A DNA stretch of 64,000 nucleotides from Strongylocentrotus droebachiensis. Taxonomy: Eukaryota > Echinodermata > Echinoidea > Camarodonta > Strongylocentrotidae. Each line of letters begins with the position of its first letter. The first letter of the stretch is position 1. A program made the translations under genes and the position numbers. The notes under the pieces were generated by a model. It saw only the letters and a list, made by a program, of their open reading frames with translations. It was not told the DNA's origin and searched no databases. The stretch covers positions 372,001 through 436,000 of the forward strand of contig JAVYIG010000036.1 in the NCBI GenBank assembly GCA_035222895.1, read 5' to 3'. Below, one piece after another: positions 10,901 to 20,641 of the stretch.

Positions 10901-13900
10901 TTACAGCATCACTCCAAATGACGAGCATGAATTAAGGTTTCACAATTTAGAACTGACTCATCAACTAACATCATTCGTTCGCACCGTTATAAGGGTAAGA
11001 AAAAAAATTAAAAATAATGCTCACTAATTACTTGTCTTTCTTCTTGTTTTTTTTTTTCTTTCTATGGGTGTGTGTGCGTTTTGTTGTTCTGGTTGTTTCT
11101 GTATAGTATAAACGCTGGTGTTCAATTATATACACACTACATTTGTTGTTTGTTTGTTTGTTTGACCTGGCTGCTAAGAAAGCATACTGTATGTATGCTT
11201 TTAAGTACGCAACCGGTGGACAGACGGCATTAAGTCCTCTCCGAGGGACTTGGTAGTGGGAAATAATGGCATACCAACGGGAACTAGCACTTCGCCTTGG
11301 TGTCGAACCCGGAACCTCCAAGTTACGAGACCACTTCTCTACCACTGAGCCATTGCGCCTCCTTTGAATATTCGTGAATGGGATGTGTATGATAGTAGGA
11401 TGGATAAAATATGACATAACATTCCATTTTTAATACCTTTTTTCTTGACTTAGATTATACCCGATTGCTATATGATATCAAGAAGGCAGTCCGAAGTTTT
11501 CGCTACAAAAAGAATAATTTTCCAACAACTGTGTTAAATAAATGCTTGTACTCAATGTTATAGTATTTTGCACTATTATATTATATATACAAATAAAATT
11601 AATAAGACATATCATGATCATTCGCATAAATTAAAAATATGTAAGAGGAATAATTTGATATTTTGTTTTAAGTTCCTCAAAATTCTATTTTGTGTTTGTC
11701 TACCCTTTTTTTCTAGCCAAACGAATGGATCGCACCAAACATGACTTGGAAACGGTATGAGGTAAGAAACAGACCGATTCTAAAAGATTTGGAAAAAACA
11801 GTCCACTATTTGGGAAGCATTAAACTATTTTCTGCACTAAAAAAAATCAAACAAAATAGCTTTGACCTTACTGTATTTGTTGTTGTTTTTATTTCCGTAT
11901 AATAAAATCAGATACAAATACATATAAAACAATCATACAGAGAAAAAGGGACCGTATACGACTGGTAGCCCATATTCAGCTGCAACTATAATTGTTGCTG
12001 CTGGTCTGCCATGGGGCCAGTTTACAATATGCCAAATATACATAATATTAAAAATTAACAAAATAAATAATTACAAAGTATCAGCCGAAAACATAATACA
12101 AATACTTACATAAAGAGGTACAACAACAAGGTGATTACAGTCTGTTTAGGTTAGTCTTAAAGGTGGCAAAAGTGGGTAGTTGACGCAAATCAGGGGATAA
12201 TTTATTATATTGAAAAGAAGCTCTGTACACAAAAGTTCTTTTACAATAATTAGTTCTTGGCTTAGGTAAAGAGAGGTTATGTGCATTACGGAGGGAGTAT
12301 GGAGAGAGTTTAAACTCAAACATGTCTTTCAAATATTCAGGGGTCATGTTATGTAATGTTTTGTAAGTTAGGAGTAATAAATGGATTTGTTGCCTTTCAC
12401 GTATCATTTGCCAACCAAGACAGCTATGAATTTGACTGGTAGAAGTTTGCGAATAAGGGTTAACTTTTAGTATGATTCTACCGGCCCTATTTTGAATTTT
12501 TTGGAGTTGTATTAAACTGCTACTTCAGGCAGATTGCCATACTACACCCCCGTAATCAAAGTCAGGTAATATGATGGAATTATAGATTAATTTCAATTCA
12601 GACATATTCACAAATTGTCTTAGTCTACATAAATAAATAAACATTTTACTTAGTTTGTTACACGTCTGTTTAATGTGAACATCCCATTTTAATTTTGCAT
12701 CCACATGTACACCGAGATATTTAAAGCTCTTTACTTGGGACAACTGTTGTTCTTTGATTTTGATATTTAAAGTGTATTTATTTGCATGCATCTTATTCGT
12801 TAATGACTATCACATTAAACAAATATCAGCACTACAAATAGATTTGACCCTGGTTAATAAAATAATACCTTTTTGAAAAAGTTAGATATTTTGTATATAC
12901 TTATCTGCATGCATCTTATTCTTTACTCAATTGCCATTGTTTCCGGTCATACCATGTTGCCAATGCATTAAAGTTCAAGAACTATGATTGAAACAGACTT
13001 GATACATACATTCTCATCAGAGGCATATCAGTTTAGGCATTAGGTAAACATATTCTAATTCGGTCATTGCTTATCAGAATTCGACCCATGGAATCCTCGA
13101 GCTCATATCTGACCCCGTTCCGCTCAAGGTCGAAGTCTTTCGGACACTTACCAACAGAGGGCCGAGGTAAGTTGAAGAAAATTCCCGTTTTGAGTAATCC
13201 ATATTGCTTTGTAAAGATTCGTGGAAATAAAAATGCGAAACTTATTGTATACAGATTTCGATTCTACTTCTTTTCTAGTTGAAGCGTCAGATGTTCAGTT
13301 AGTGTATAAAGAATTTTGTTTAAAACTTTTGTTGTGACGAAGCGCGTGTACTGAACAGCCACAGTCCACTGGGAGCGTGATTTTGATTGAAACTAGCAGT
13401 TTGTTTCTTTCATTTGGTTATAGTGAATAACCTAATATAATATGGTATGGTAAATCGTCTTTATCCAAACGAATTTCCATCATTCTGCACAAGATTAATT
13501 GTAATGAGATAATTTATAAACAAAATGATTTACATTTTCATTTTGTCATCTCATTCTTTTTTAAGTATTTACCTATTATTCATCAGCATCGTGTTTTTTT
13601 TTTTACTAATTCAGTTAATTGTATTGTTAAAGCTTGTTAATTTAAATTTGTTGTTCCTTCCTCATTCATATGACACTTTTAATATCATTATGTCTATGTT
13701 TGTACATGTAATTCCTTTTTGTGTATTAGCTTTCTCTCTTCACTTTGTTTCTTTTATTATTTCATCTTGAAGTAGTTTTTCTTGTGTAATTATATTCAAT
13801 TTGGTGCCTATATGATTTGTTTTATATTTTTACACAGACTTGCTGAAAAGCAGTCTTTTTAGGCTGATATTAGTTTTACCGTGATTAAATCAATTCAATT

Positions 13901-15739
13901 CGATTCTATCAATTGTATTTTTAATTACACCTGTTCTCCTGATAGAAGAGACTTTCGATTTGCCATAGCTGATCCACCAGGGACTACCAACTACTCCATC
14001 AACGTTATTATCTACAAGACATTCCCGTTCAGGAACCCAGTAAGTTTAGCAACCGTCAGCGACCAGGTTTTGTGCTTTGACAAACAAAAAATCTTTTTAA
14101 ATTTCTGCTCCTGACTTATCATATATGATTATGAGCAGAAAAAAAGGAATGTCGCCAGTTATGCCCATCATATGCCCATCTTTGTTGCATTTCTAATTCG
14201 TTCACTTCATTGCTTTAGGAATGAATTTTTCTGGCAAATTAACAACCGATCTTTACAATGATTCTGGTTTCCCTCTAAAAATGTGTTTACATTTCGACGC
14301 TATTTATGTTCATGTGTCTTGTTTCTCGATGCATACTTGGTGCAGGCTGCTGGGTTTTTGCAGTGTCGCCAATTTGAATGAAAAATTAATATGAACTCCA
14401 AAATGTATTTAAGTTACGTTTTACATATTTATTTTTCAGTAAATAATTAATTTCCTTCGTTGCTTTTACTCAAAATAAATTTTGGAAATGAATATTCACC
14501 GTACGAATTAGCAAACACGTTCGGTGAAGTTTTATATCCAAAACCACCTCTAACCATACTTTCATTCCGTATAGGTGAAAAGGTGACAAATACAAGAAGA
14601 TGGTTTAATTTTTTCTTATATTGTGACTTAAACTTGTTGTTGTTGTTGTTGTTTTGATTGTATCAGACGGAATGACACATCGTTTGGCTTGTTATGATTA
14701 CTGTGATTCCCCTTTGTTGTGTTTTTAGGAGCCGGGGAAATATATCGCTGAATTTCTAACACCAGAGATCGGGTGGCAGTGCTTCTTCATCAGGGTAAGG
14801 AAAATGAACCGTTCATTTATTTTGTTTCTCGTAGCTAAATAAAACTGTGTATTTTAACTAATCGCATAAAGAAACAGTAGTTCACCATCATCAAACGAAC
14901 GACAATTTTATATCATCAATGGAACTGTAAATCGTATTTAAATATACACAATATTTGTTAAGTGTTCTATATATTTTAATGTGTTATCAATGCAATGTTA
15001 TGCCATGTACTTTTTACTCTGTAAATTGAACAATTTCAGCTTTTAGCTGCATGTCCGATGATTTTTATCTCAATAAACCAATACAATACAATCATCTCAT
15101 GAACTGTGCTAGTCGTCATAAGAGGGCGCTGTTCAACAAAAACTCAATTCACAAATTCAGTCGACATATTATTTCCATTTTTTTTCTTCTAAAATAGCGA
15201 ATGACTGAATGTGATATGATACATATGATTTGATGATTTTTTTGTTTACTGTTGGAAAAAATCCTCATGATTAGATTACCTTGCACTCTTAAGAAAATAA
15301 TATATCTCGTATTTCCAAATTATTATTATTGTAATTATTCGAACTATTACCTCTCTCTTTTGTATGTGAAAGGTTATACTATATGTTTTGTGTGGTTTTG
15401 AATAAAATTAACTTGAACTTGAACTTCATTTGTTTTGCATTCATTTATTCATTTATGCCTTTATGTCTTTATACGTTTATATTTATATATTCATTTATTC
15501 ATTTACCTAATATTTATTCATTTATTTAGTCGTTCATATTCTTTATTTCTTTATTTGTTCCTCCTTTCCTTCTGTCCTTTTTTTTTCCTTTCTTCCTGTA
15601 TTTCTTCTTTGTATAGGCTCAGTATAACACACCGGGTAATACCACCATTACTTTCACCACGGAGGCGAGCATAACCCCAGCAGACAAGTTTGCTGTACCC
15701 GATTGCCACGGGATCGGCTGTAAGGGCATTCTCGTATAG
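6586..15739 (+). CDS. AprA / PhoPQ-activated pathogenicity-related family protein (eleven 3' exons)
   Basis: Eleven exons (listed separately) join in continuous phase to 351 codons plus TAG. The product matches the PhoPQ_related domain from its middle to the C-terminus, an alpha/beta-hydrolase fold known from bacteria and from the secreted Dictyostelium growth repressor AprA. The candidate triad is Ser in G-E-S-K-R-G-W (exons 2/3), Asp in AGSDEF (exon 5) and His in NDEHEL (exon 6). The family's N-terminal ~100-150 residues (LDDYV-type start and signal peptide) are not encoded in any exon I could find. They would lie left of the window, which would place the TRIM gene inside an intron, or the gene is 5'-truncated. 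Splice sites are all GT-AG. The role in animals is not established; secretion is inferred from the family. Confidence 0.85.
7207..7302 (+). CDS. AprA-like exon 2: nucleophile elbow
   Basis: 32 codons (AAVRAMDTITDVVYNV...KFIVAGESK), acceptor ACAG, donor AAG|GTATGT, phase 0/0. The candidate nucleophile Ser (TCC, 7297-7299) sits two codons before the junction, so the G-E-S-K / R-G-W motif is split by the intron. The intron 7303-8092 carries a minus-strand retroelement tail (near 7325-7450) and the TTTTC repeat. Confidence 0.85.
7325..7450 (-). mobile_element. 3' tail of a non-LTR retroelement (minus strand)
   Basis: Read on the minus strand, an AATAAAACC signal is followed by a short (TTGAA)n repeat at about 7325-7350. 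This is the typical 3' end of CR1/RTE-like elements in this window. No coding part was recognised; the extent upstream is unknown. Confidence 0.4.
7871..8080. repeat. (TTTTC)n microsatellite
   Basis: About 210 bases of almost pure TTTTC/TTTC pentamers with a T run near 7913-7936. It ends only 12 bases before the exon at 8093 and so forms an oversized pyrimidine tract for that 3' splice site. Confidence 0.95.
8093..8182 (+). CDS. AprA-like exon 3
   Basis: 30 codons (RGWTTWTTGAVDKRVVAIAP...), acceptor CCATAG, donor AAG|GTACGA, phase 0/0. It completes the GxSKRGW elbow and the following strand/helix (IAPIVLDLLNLKK). The next intron (8183-9015) contains one copy of a dispersed repeat (8419-8600). 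Confidence 0.85.
8419..8600 (+). repeat. Dispersed repeat, copy 1 (second copy at 22892-23075)
   Basis: Both copies share TATAAG..GATGA, then TTGAGAGCGTACACGTGA, a pair of TAATGACCGGTCATTA-like palindromes, and TTTATAAAACAAA. They lie about 14.5 kb apart. The family is unidentified and non-coding. Confidence 0.65.
9016..9145 (+). CDS. AprA-like exon 4
   Basis: 130 nt, phase 0 in and 1 out (NFHHHYRSLGGWTMEFNDYY...AAIVDPF plus one base), acceptor TTCAG, donor TTTG|GTAAAA. The aromatic, histidine-rich HHHYRSLGGW is typical of the region after the nucleophile in this family. Confidence 0.8.
9161..9229. mobile_element. Short foldback element
   Basis: GGGGGCGTTTCATCAA at the left and TTGATGAAGCACCCCC at the right are near-perfect inverted repeats. 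The ends resemble the 'GGG.CGTTTCA' ends of the elements at 9693-10009 and 50248-50394, which suggests one family of tiny MITEs. Confidence 0.55.
9680..10372 (+). repeat. Dispersed repeat, copy 1, interrupted by a MITE
   Basis: Positions 10010-10372 align for about 360 bases with 16770-17133 (for example TGGTCATGCGATTGCATTGT and ACCAGAACTCAAGTTTAA). The short flank left of the MITE (ACAGTTTAGTTC) matches the sequence left of copy 2 (ACAGTTGAGTTC). The copy therefore continues across the inserted MITE. It ends 32 bases before the exon at 10405. Confidence 0.8.
9693..10009. mobile_element. MITE inserted in the dispersed repeat
   Basis: The ends CAGGGGGGTGTTTCACAAAG and the reverse complement of the right end CAGGGGAGTGTTTCACAAAG are inverted repeats. 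Similarity continues through GATCC.AAGT. It is about 315 bp and non-coding. The uninterrupted copy at 16770 gives the empty site. Confidence 0.75.
10405..10522 (+). CDS. AprA-like exon 5: candidate catalytic Asp
   Basis: 118 nt, phase 1 in and 2 out (AYKDRLTMPKFIVTAGSDEF...ELPGPKYL), acceptor CACTAG, donor CAG|GTACAT. AGSDEF carries the candidate triad Asp, and LPGPKYL is a strong family signature. Confidence 0.85.
10907..10994 (+). CDS. AprA-like exon 6: candidate catalytic His
   Basis: 88 nt, phase 2 in and 0 out (SITPNDEHELRFHNLELTHQ...), acceptor TTACAG, donor AGG|GTAAGA. The PN-x-x-H-x-L context is the family position of the triad His. The following intron (10995-11716) holds a minus-strand SINE. 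Confidence 0.8.
11142..11362 (-). mobile_element. tRNA-derived SINE (minus strand)
   Basis: On the minus strand the head carries an A box (TGGCTCAGTGGTAGAG, 11337-11352) and a B box (GGTTCGACACC, 11299-11309). A body and a (CAAA)n tail at 11142-11164 follow. It is a different family from the SINEs at 287 and 25775. Confidence 0.8.
11717..11761 (+). CDS. AprA-like exon 7 (15 codons)
   Basis: 45 nt, phase 0/0 (PNEWIAPNMTWKRYE), acceptor TTCTAG, donor GAG|GTAAGA. The exon is very short but the phase fits both neighbours and the W-rich peptide fits the linker to the C-terminal region. The next intron (11762-13077) carries a reverse-transcriptase fragment. Confidence 0.75.
11880..12850 (-). pseudogene. 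5'-truncated non-LTR retrotransposon, C-terminal RT fragment
   Basis: On the minus strand 12791-12525 encodes SFKYLGVHVDAKLKWDVHIK...LKLIYNSIILPDFDYGGVVW, the post-catalytic thumb region typical of CR1/jockey-like reverse transcriptases. A second block, 12407-12135, encodes the usual C-terminal tail (LLLLTYKTLHNMTPEYLKDM ... LPTFATFKTNLNRL). The two blocks are in different frames or separated by stops, and the RT core is missing, so the copy is dead. The 3' region runs to an A/CAA-rich tail near 11880. It lies antisense to the host gene. Confidence 0.8.
13078..13166 (+). CDS. AprA-like exon 8
   Basis: 89 nt, phase 0 in and 2 out (NSTHGILELISDPVPLKVEVFRTLT...), acceptor TATCAG, donor GAG|GTAAGT. 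The peptide alternates hydrophobic and polar residues as in the family's C-terminal beta-rich part. The intron to 13945 contains AT-rich DNA and a retroelement-like tail near 13870-13910. Confidence 0.8.
13946..14039 (+). CDS. AprA-like exon 9
   Basis: 94 nt, phase 2 in and 0 out (RDFRFAIADPPGTTNYSINV...KTFPFRNP), acceptor GATAG, donor CCA|GTAAGT. The next intron (14040-14728) shows only a (GTT)n run at about 14634-14656. Confidence 0.8.
14729..14794 (+). CDS. AprA-like exon 10
   Basis: 66 nt, phase 0/0 (EPGKYIAEFLTPEIGWQCFFIR), acceptor TTTTAG, donor AGG|GTAAGG. 'GWQCFFI' matches the W/F-rich strand near the family C-terminus. The intron to 15616 carries two retroelement-like 3' tails (about 15060-15095 and 15395-15428). 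Confidence 0.8.
15060..15428 (+). mobile_element. Two retroelement-like 3' tails in the last intron
   Basis: CAATAAACCAATACAATACA at about 15072-15091 and GAATAAAATTAACTTGAACTTG at about 15400-15421 each combine a poly(A) signal with a short tandem tail. This is the pattern left by 3' ends of non-LTR elements. No coding remnant was recognised between them. Confidence 0.35.
15617..15739 (+). CDS. AprA-like last exon
   Basis: 40 codons plus TAG (AQYNTPGNTTITFTTEASIT...GCKGILV), acceptor GTATAG, phase 0. The 3' UTR probably runs to the AATAAA at 16191-16196. Confidence 0.8.
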   Translation, partial: AQYNTPGNTTITFTTEASITPADKFAVPDCHGIGCKGILV

Positions 15740-16190
15740 TGATGAAGGGACATCAGCGAAACATGCAAGGACATTGTCCAGCATGTGGGTGTAAAACGTC
15801 ATCGTCATTTAATTCACGAGTAGTCCTTTCTTTTCTAATTAAAAGCAGGAATGACGTCATCGTGGGATAGCAATCGCCGTTTCATTTGGATACCATGAAA
15901 AAAATCTTACTCTTTAAATACCAACAAACAAAAAAATACCTATATACTGTAGGCTTGCGAATGATGAAATACCTTTCACTAAATTTTCAGACGGCATCAT
16001 TTGAAAATTCTTGTTAATTTCTACTACCTGATCTATTGCAAATTCAAAATTACTTTACAAACATTACAAATACTGTGTCTGTGAACATTTACGACCATTT
16101 TCTTTTTCTAATCAAACCTTTATTTGAAATAGATTCACGACGTTTACATGTTAATTTTGTGTTTTTAAATGATGTAATATATAGAAACTA

Positions 16191-16196
16191 AAATAA
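16191..16196 (+). promoter_or_regulatory. Poly(A) signal of the AprA-like gene
   Basis: AATAAA lies 452 bases after the stop at 15737-15739. It is the first canonical hexamer seen downstream on the same strand. Confidence 0.5.
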
Positions 16197-16756
16197 ACAT
16201 ACAAGAATTAGTTGATCTCAATTTTCGTTTCGCATTCGTTATTATACTCAGGTCACTCCTACTTTAAGTTATCAATGAATACATCTAACTTCGGAGTCTA
16301 AGAACACTAGAGTATCGGAGTGCTTTGATACTAAATCACTCGTCGTCTAGGTTATTGGTTTTAAACAACAAAGCCTGTGCATGAGGTTCACCGCGAAATC
16401 ATTTAAGCAACGGGCTGGAGCAGGGCAAATTCAGTGTTTGGGGCTGGTGTGATCACCACATCGTTTGGAACCAGCAACCTTGACAACTTGGACAGTATGA
16501 CGTCACATTTCGGTACTCTATACTTTCGCTCATAGTGATAGATTCTCCTTTTAATTCGCCTTATATCATTGTATAGCTTCGTGAAGATAGCTGGCGCTAT
16601 TCTTCTTTATAATGTCAAAACTTGTAACATTTGCGTTCAGAAGTTGTGCAGAGATATTTAAAGGTATAGGTTGCTATAATAAAGAACATAATATATTACG
16701 AACAAACATATTGCTTTGTTTTCGATGCTCATCAAATTATATATACAAATCTTAAT

Positions 16757-17133
16757 TTACAGTTGAGTTCTGGTCATGCGATTGCATTGTGAAAGAAATG
16801 GTGTGGAATGGATCAGAAAAGGTTGATCATGTAGCATGTAAGTATTGGCGTGTACTGCAAGGTTGTGGAGTCATCAAAATCATAATAAATTTGGCCCAGT
16901 CTTGGTACAGTAACAAGTACTGTACACAGAAAGATGTATACGGGACTACACAAATGGTGTCGGGCCTACTTACCTAGATTTCCTTATCTTTCTATGCTCA
17001 TTACTCAGTCAGTATACATTTCCTACCAAAATTGTTTGGCAAATGACATTTATTTGTTAACTTGAACATTCAGTGTAAGTTTCGTTTGATTCTGTGAGAA
17101 TTCATTTTCTTTTTTACCAGAACTCAAGTTTAA
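16757..17133 (+). repeat. Dispersed repeat, copy 2 (uninterrupted)
   Basis: It matches 10010-10372 over about 360 bases with scattered differences and has no insertion at the position corresponding to the MITE at 9693-10009. Confidence 0.85.
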
Positions 17134-17820
17134 TTTTAATATGTTTTACCCATAGTGTGTAATTTCAGTTCCAGTGTAAATATTCAGTTCCAGGTAATGA
17201 ATTCAAGGAAATTTTCATCGCTGATTTTTGGCGGTGATAACAAACAAACTTTTTTTGTATAAAGAAGTTACAAAAATAAGAAAAGAAATACTACAGGCCC
17301 TGTTCTATACAGTAAGCACAGAGGGCAGAAATCAAAGAAGGTGTGGTAGAGAGCTATGGAGTGTGAGAGAAAGGGGAATTCGGAGAATACATCTAAGAGC
17401 AGAAGCGTTGTGAAATGATTTTTTTTCCAGGAATATTCATGTGGCGTCAATATCCACTTATACATATGGGTAAATTTCGTGGGGAGTAGTTTAAGGTCAT
17501 CGTTCGGGCATGCCGGGGCTATATAGTCATTCTAACACTACTATTAATAATTCAAGAAGAAATTAAATTTAATAGAATTGAATCTATTTTCCTCTGCAAC
17601 ATACAAATCAAAATTACATTTCTGTTTAATATACAAAATATAGCAATATTTGTTAACGTGGACATAATGTGATGATAATAAAAAATTTAAAAGTTGACAT
17701 TAAAACAACATGTAAGTGATAACAAGTGATAACACACTTCCAAGAATTATCATTCATGAAGAAATCTGTAGAAGAAGGGCTATCACAGTGGATGATAAAA
17801 ATAAAATAAAGAATAGTGAT

Positions 17821-17822
17821 GC

Positions 17823-17863
<41 letters not shown>
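17821..17863. repeat. (GAT)n microsatellite
   Basis: About 14 GAT/ATG triplets in a row, followed by an imperfect GAT/GAA-rich stretch to about 17900. Confidence 0.9.
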
Positions 17864-18299
17864 TTCATGATGATAATGATGACGAAAATGAAAATGAAAA
17901 TATGTTGATGTCAATATGTCTGACATTAAAAAAAAAAATTATATAAGTATACGGGAGTTATACAATATAGTGATGGATGTGTTTAGAAATCTGCAGATAA
18001 TATAGAATAAAAAGTCAGCAATAGGAAAAGATTTGAAAATGTACTCTTTCTTCGTATTGAATTTAAATGACTGTAGGGTTTTACATGATTTTAATGAGTT
18101 TTGATTGATTGATTGATTCGAGTTTATCCATTTCATATATCAATTGTTTGCAGAATAAAGAACATAGTTGACAAAGTAAGTCTTAATAATCACAGTAAAA
18201 TATACAAAAAACAGAATTACAAAACGGGACCCAAGTCTTGGAGGGCATTCCATAAAGACTCGTACTGTTTTAGTTTCTTCTTTTCAAGATAAATTCGAG

Positions 18300-18480
18300 C
18301 TTTGGTCTTGCGATTGTAGTGTGAGGGAAACTGTGGAAGCGATTAGAAAAGCAGTTAATCGTGTAGCACATTAGTAAGCATCGTGGTGTATACTCTGAGG
18401 TTTTGTAATCATCAAAATGACAAGAAATTGGCCCAGTCTTGCTATTCCAGTCACAAGAGCTGTACACATAAATGCGCGTG
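18300..18480 (+). repeat. Dispersed repeat, divergent copy 3
   Basis: It shares ordered blocks with copies 1 and 2 (GGTC.TGCGATTG, GTGTA.ACT, ATCATCAAAAT, GGCCCAGTCTTG, TGTACACA) with many substitutions. The family therefore predates the near-identical pair. Confidence 0.6.
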
Positions 18481-19502
18481 TGGGAATACACATTACATGT
18501 GGCATAAAAGTGTAGTCCACAACCTTTACCTGTTACTTGTCATATTTCGAATATGAGGGCAGTTGAAGAGCCATCATTTTACAAATGATTTTTTTCAATA
18601 TAACTCTTCCACATGAACATAAAAACAATGCAAATGTTTGCAATTTCTCATTCACATTTCCCAAAACTCAGCCTTCTTTTTTAGTTCCTATCTATATTTT
18701 AAAAGCAAAACAAATAGTTGTGTGTCACGCAATATTCATAATTCCTTTGTGTTTAAAGGAATCGTTTAACAATGTTAAATCTGAGATGCATGGCCCTACG
18801 TGTTATTAGTGTCTATGGAATGATGTAATATTAAAGCCCTAAACAAAATTGCGCTTCAAAATGATCATGAAGTGCCTCAAAAAAAGTAAAAATCTTTGAG
18901 TGACCGGTTTTACCATACTCAACTTCCCCAGTAGACTGTAGTGTTATAAAAACCGTTAGGAAAACGAAAAATGAAATTTCGATGTCCAATCATAAATATC
19001 TTGATAATCAGACAGGCGGTCGGCTTGTAAAATCCATGGGATCTCTGACTGACCTAAAGGTTAGTAATTATGATTGCAGCATGAGCTAAATCCCGGATTT
19101 TTTTTCAGAATCTGAGGCAATGTTATCGAGTCACTTTAAAGTGCTTTATAAAGAATACTTGACAACCCTTAATACAATATTTGAGACATTGACCAATTGA
19201 TATCAAATATTTAACGCTGAGTATGGGACTTTGACAAAGTACCTGAGGGGTAGTGACAGTCTGTATGGTAACCGTATTTAGAAGGAAAAAATATTCACTG
19301 CCCCTTATGGAGGGCCGATGGAATTCCCTTGAAGAAAACAAAAAATCTTTCCACCCTCCTCCCCCATGTGAGTCTGGATCAAAAGTTGGCGAAATGATGT
19401 TCCCATGAAAATGTTTTGTCTTCTAACCTTGGATCCGGTATTATACCTTACATAATTGAGGCCTATCAGTCCGTTTTAATTTATCAAATTTGCAAAAGTT
19501 AT

Positions 19503-19584
19503 TGGCAGCGGTGGGATTCGAACCCACGCCATCGAAATGACTGGTGCCTTAAACCAGCGCCTTAGACCGCTCGGCCACGCTACC
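19503..19584 (-). tRNA. tRNA-Leu (anticodon TAA)
   Basis: 82 nt on the minus strand. The acceptor GGTAGCG pairs with CGCTGCC (one G-T pair), with discriminator A. A box is TGGCCGAGCGGTCTAAGG and B box is the perfect GGTTCGAATCC. The anticodon stem CTGGT/ACCAG closes the loop TTTAAGG (anticodon TAA). A long variable arm (about TCATTTCGATGG) marks it as class II leucine tRNA. No intron. A TTTT stretch about 6 bases past the 3' end can stop RNA polymerase III. All core bases look intact, so it is probably functional. Confidence 0.95.
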
Positions 19585-20409
19585 TTGATGAAGATTCACT
19601 GATGGACTTAGTAAAGTTAACGTTCCACCGGCCAAACACTCGGTGAATCAGTGAAATGTATATGCCATATTTATTTCGTCATCATTCGAAATGTTCGGAA
19701 TATGCAATAACATGATATTGCAAAGAAATTATTATATATATCATAAATTTATCAATACATACAAAAGAGCAAAGGGTTTTGGTTTTAACATCCGCAAAAT
19801 ATGCAAAAGGCTAGTCTGGTCCAAGAATAACTTTTGTCCAAGTGGAAAAATTAGCTACCCTGGATAAACTCAAGGATTTGAATGCAGAGATAATGTGAAG
19901 ATTGGTGAACACGTTATAACCCTTTGTCTTAACTTCTAAATAAATAAGGACCTTGGTATAGACGTCGATATGAACTGATTACGGTGTTGAAATATTGCTC
20001 TAATCGGGACGGGTCATTGTTGATATTTTTTAACCTTTCATCAGCATCGGCGCCCTTATTGAAGAGGACTAGTAGCGACGTAAGATCTTCCTAAATTTCT
20101 GAAGTGTTTAGAACTTATCAATCTTCTGCAAAGTAAGCTGTGCACACAATAACAGACCCAGATTTTAAAAGGCCTTACTCAAATCGATGTACATTGCCAA
20201 CATTGAACCTAGTAATTAAGAAACAAGAAAGCTTTGGAAACGAAAAGAATTGGTTTGCAGTGTCGTTCCTTTTGAATGCATTTACTTGATTTGAATTTTT
20301 TTTTTTTTAATTACAAAATAATCTCGATGAAAAACGCATGGCGACATCTGTCGGTGGAGAAAAAATAATCTTTATTTATTAGACTATTAAAGATCCCCGT
20401 TTTTGTTGT

Positions 20410-20448
<39 letters not shown>

Positions 20449-20639
20449 TTTTGGGGGGGTGGTCTCTCTTCATTCCTTTTTTTCTTTCAATGCATGTATG
20501 TCATTGATTGTGTTGTTATTTTCTGAGCTAAGAGTGCATACAAAAAATGTGTCAATTCTGAATCAGTTGTCAGATAAAACTGCGGAATAATGTTGAAATC
20601 AGGAAACAACACTTATGTAAAGTCTAAAATTCATATATA
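19585..20639. other. Intergenic, no gene seen
   Basis: Nothing coding was recognised. The only clear feature is a (GTT)n run at about 20404-20447 followed by a T/G run. Confidence 0.6.
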
Positions 20640-20641
20640 TA

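Larger units (their letters stand above)
16216..19502. other. Intergenic region between the AprA-like gene and tRNA-Leu
   Basis: No gene recognised. It contains repeat copy 2 (16757-17133), a (GAT)n run (17821-17863), a minus-strand retroelement-like tail with (TTGA)n (about 18095-18220), and a divergent repeat copy 3 (18300-18480). Near 19119-19139 it contains a sequence resembling the end of the element at 30117-30541. Confidence 0.6.
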
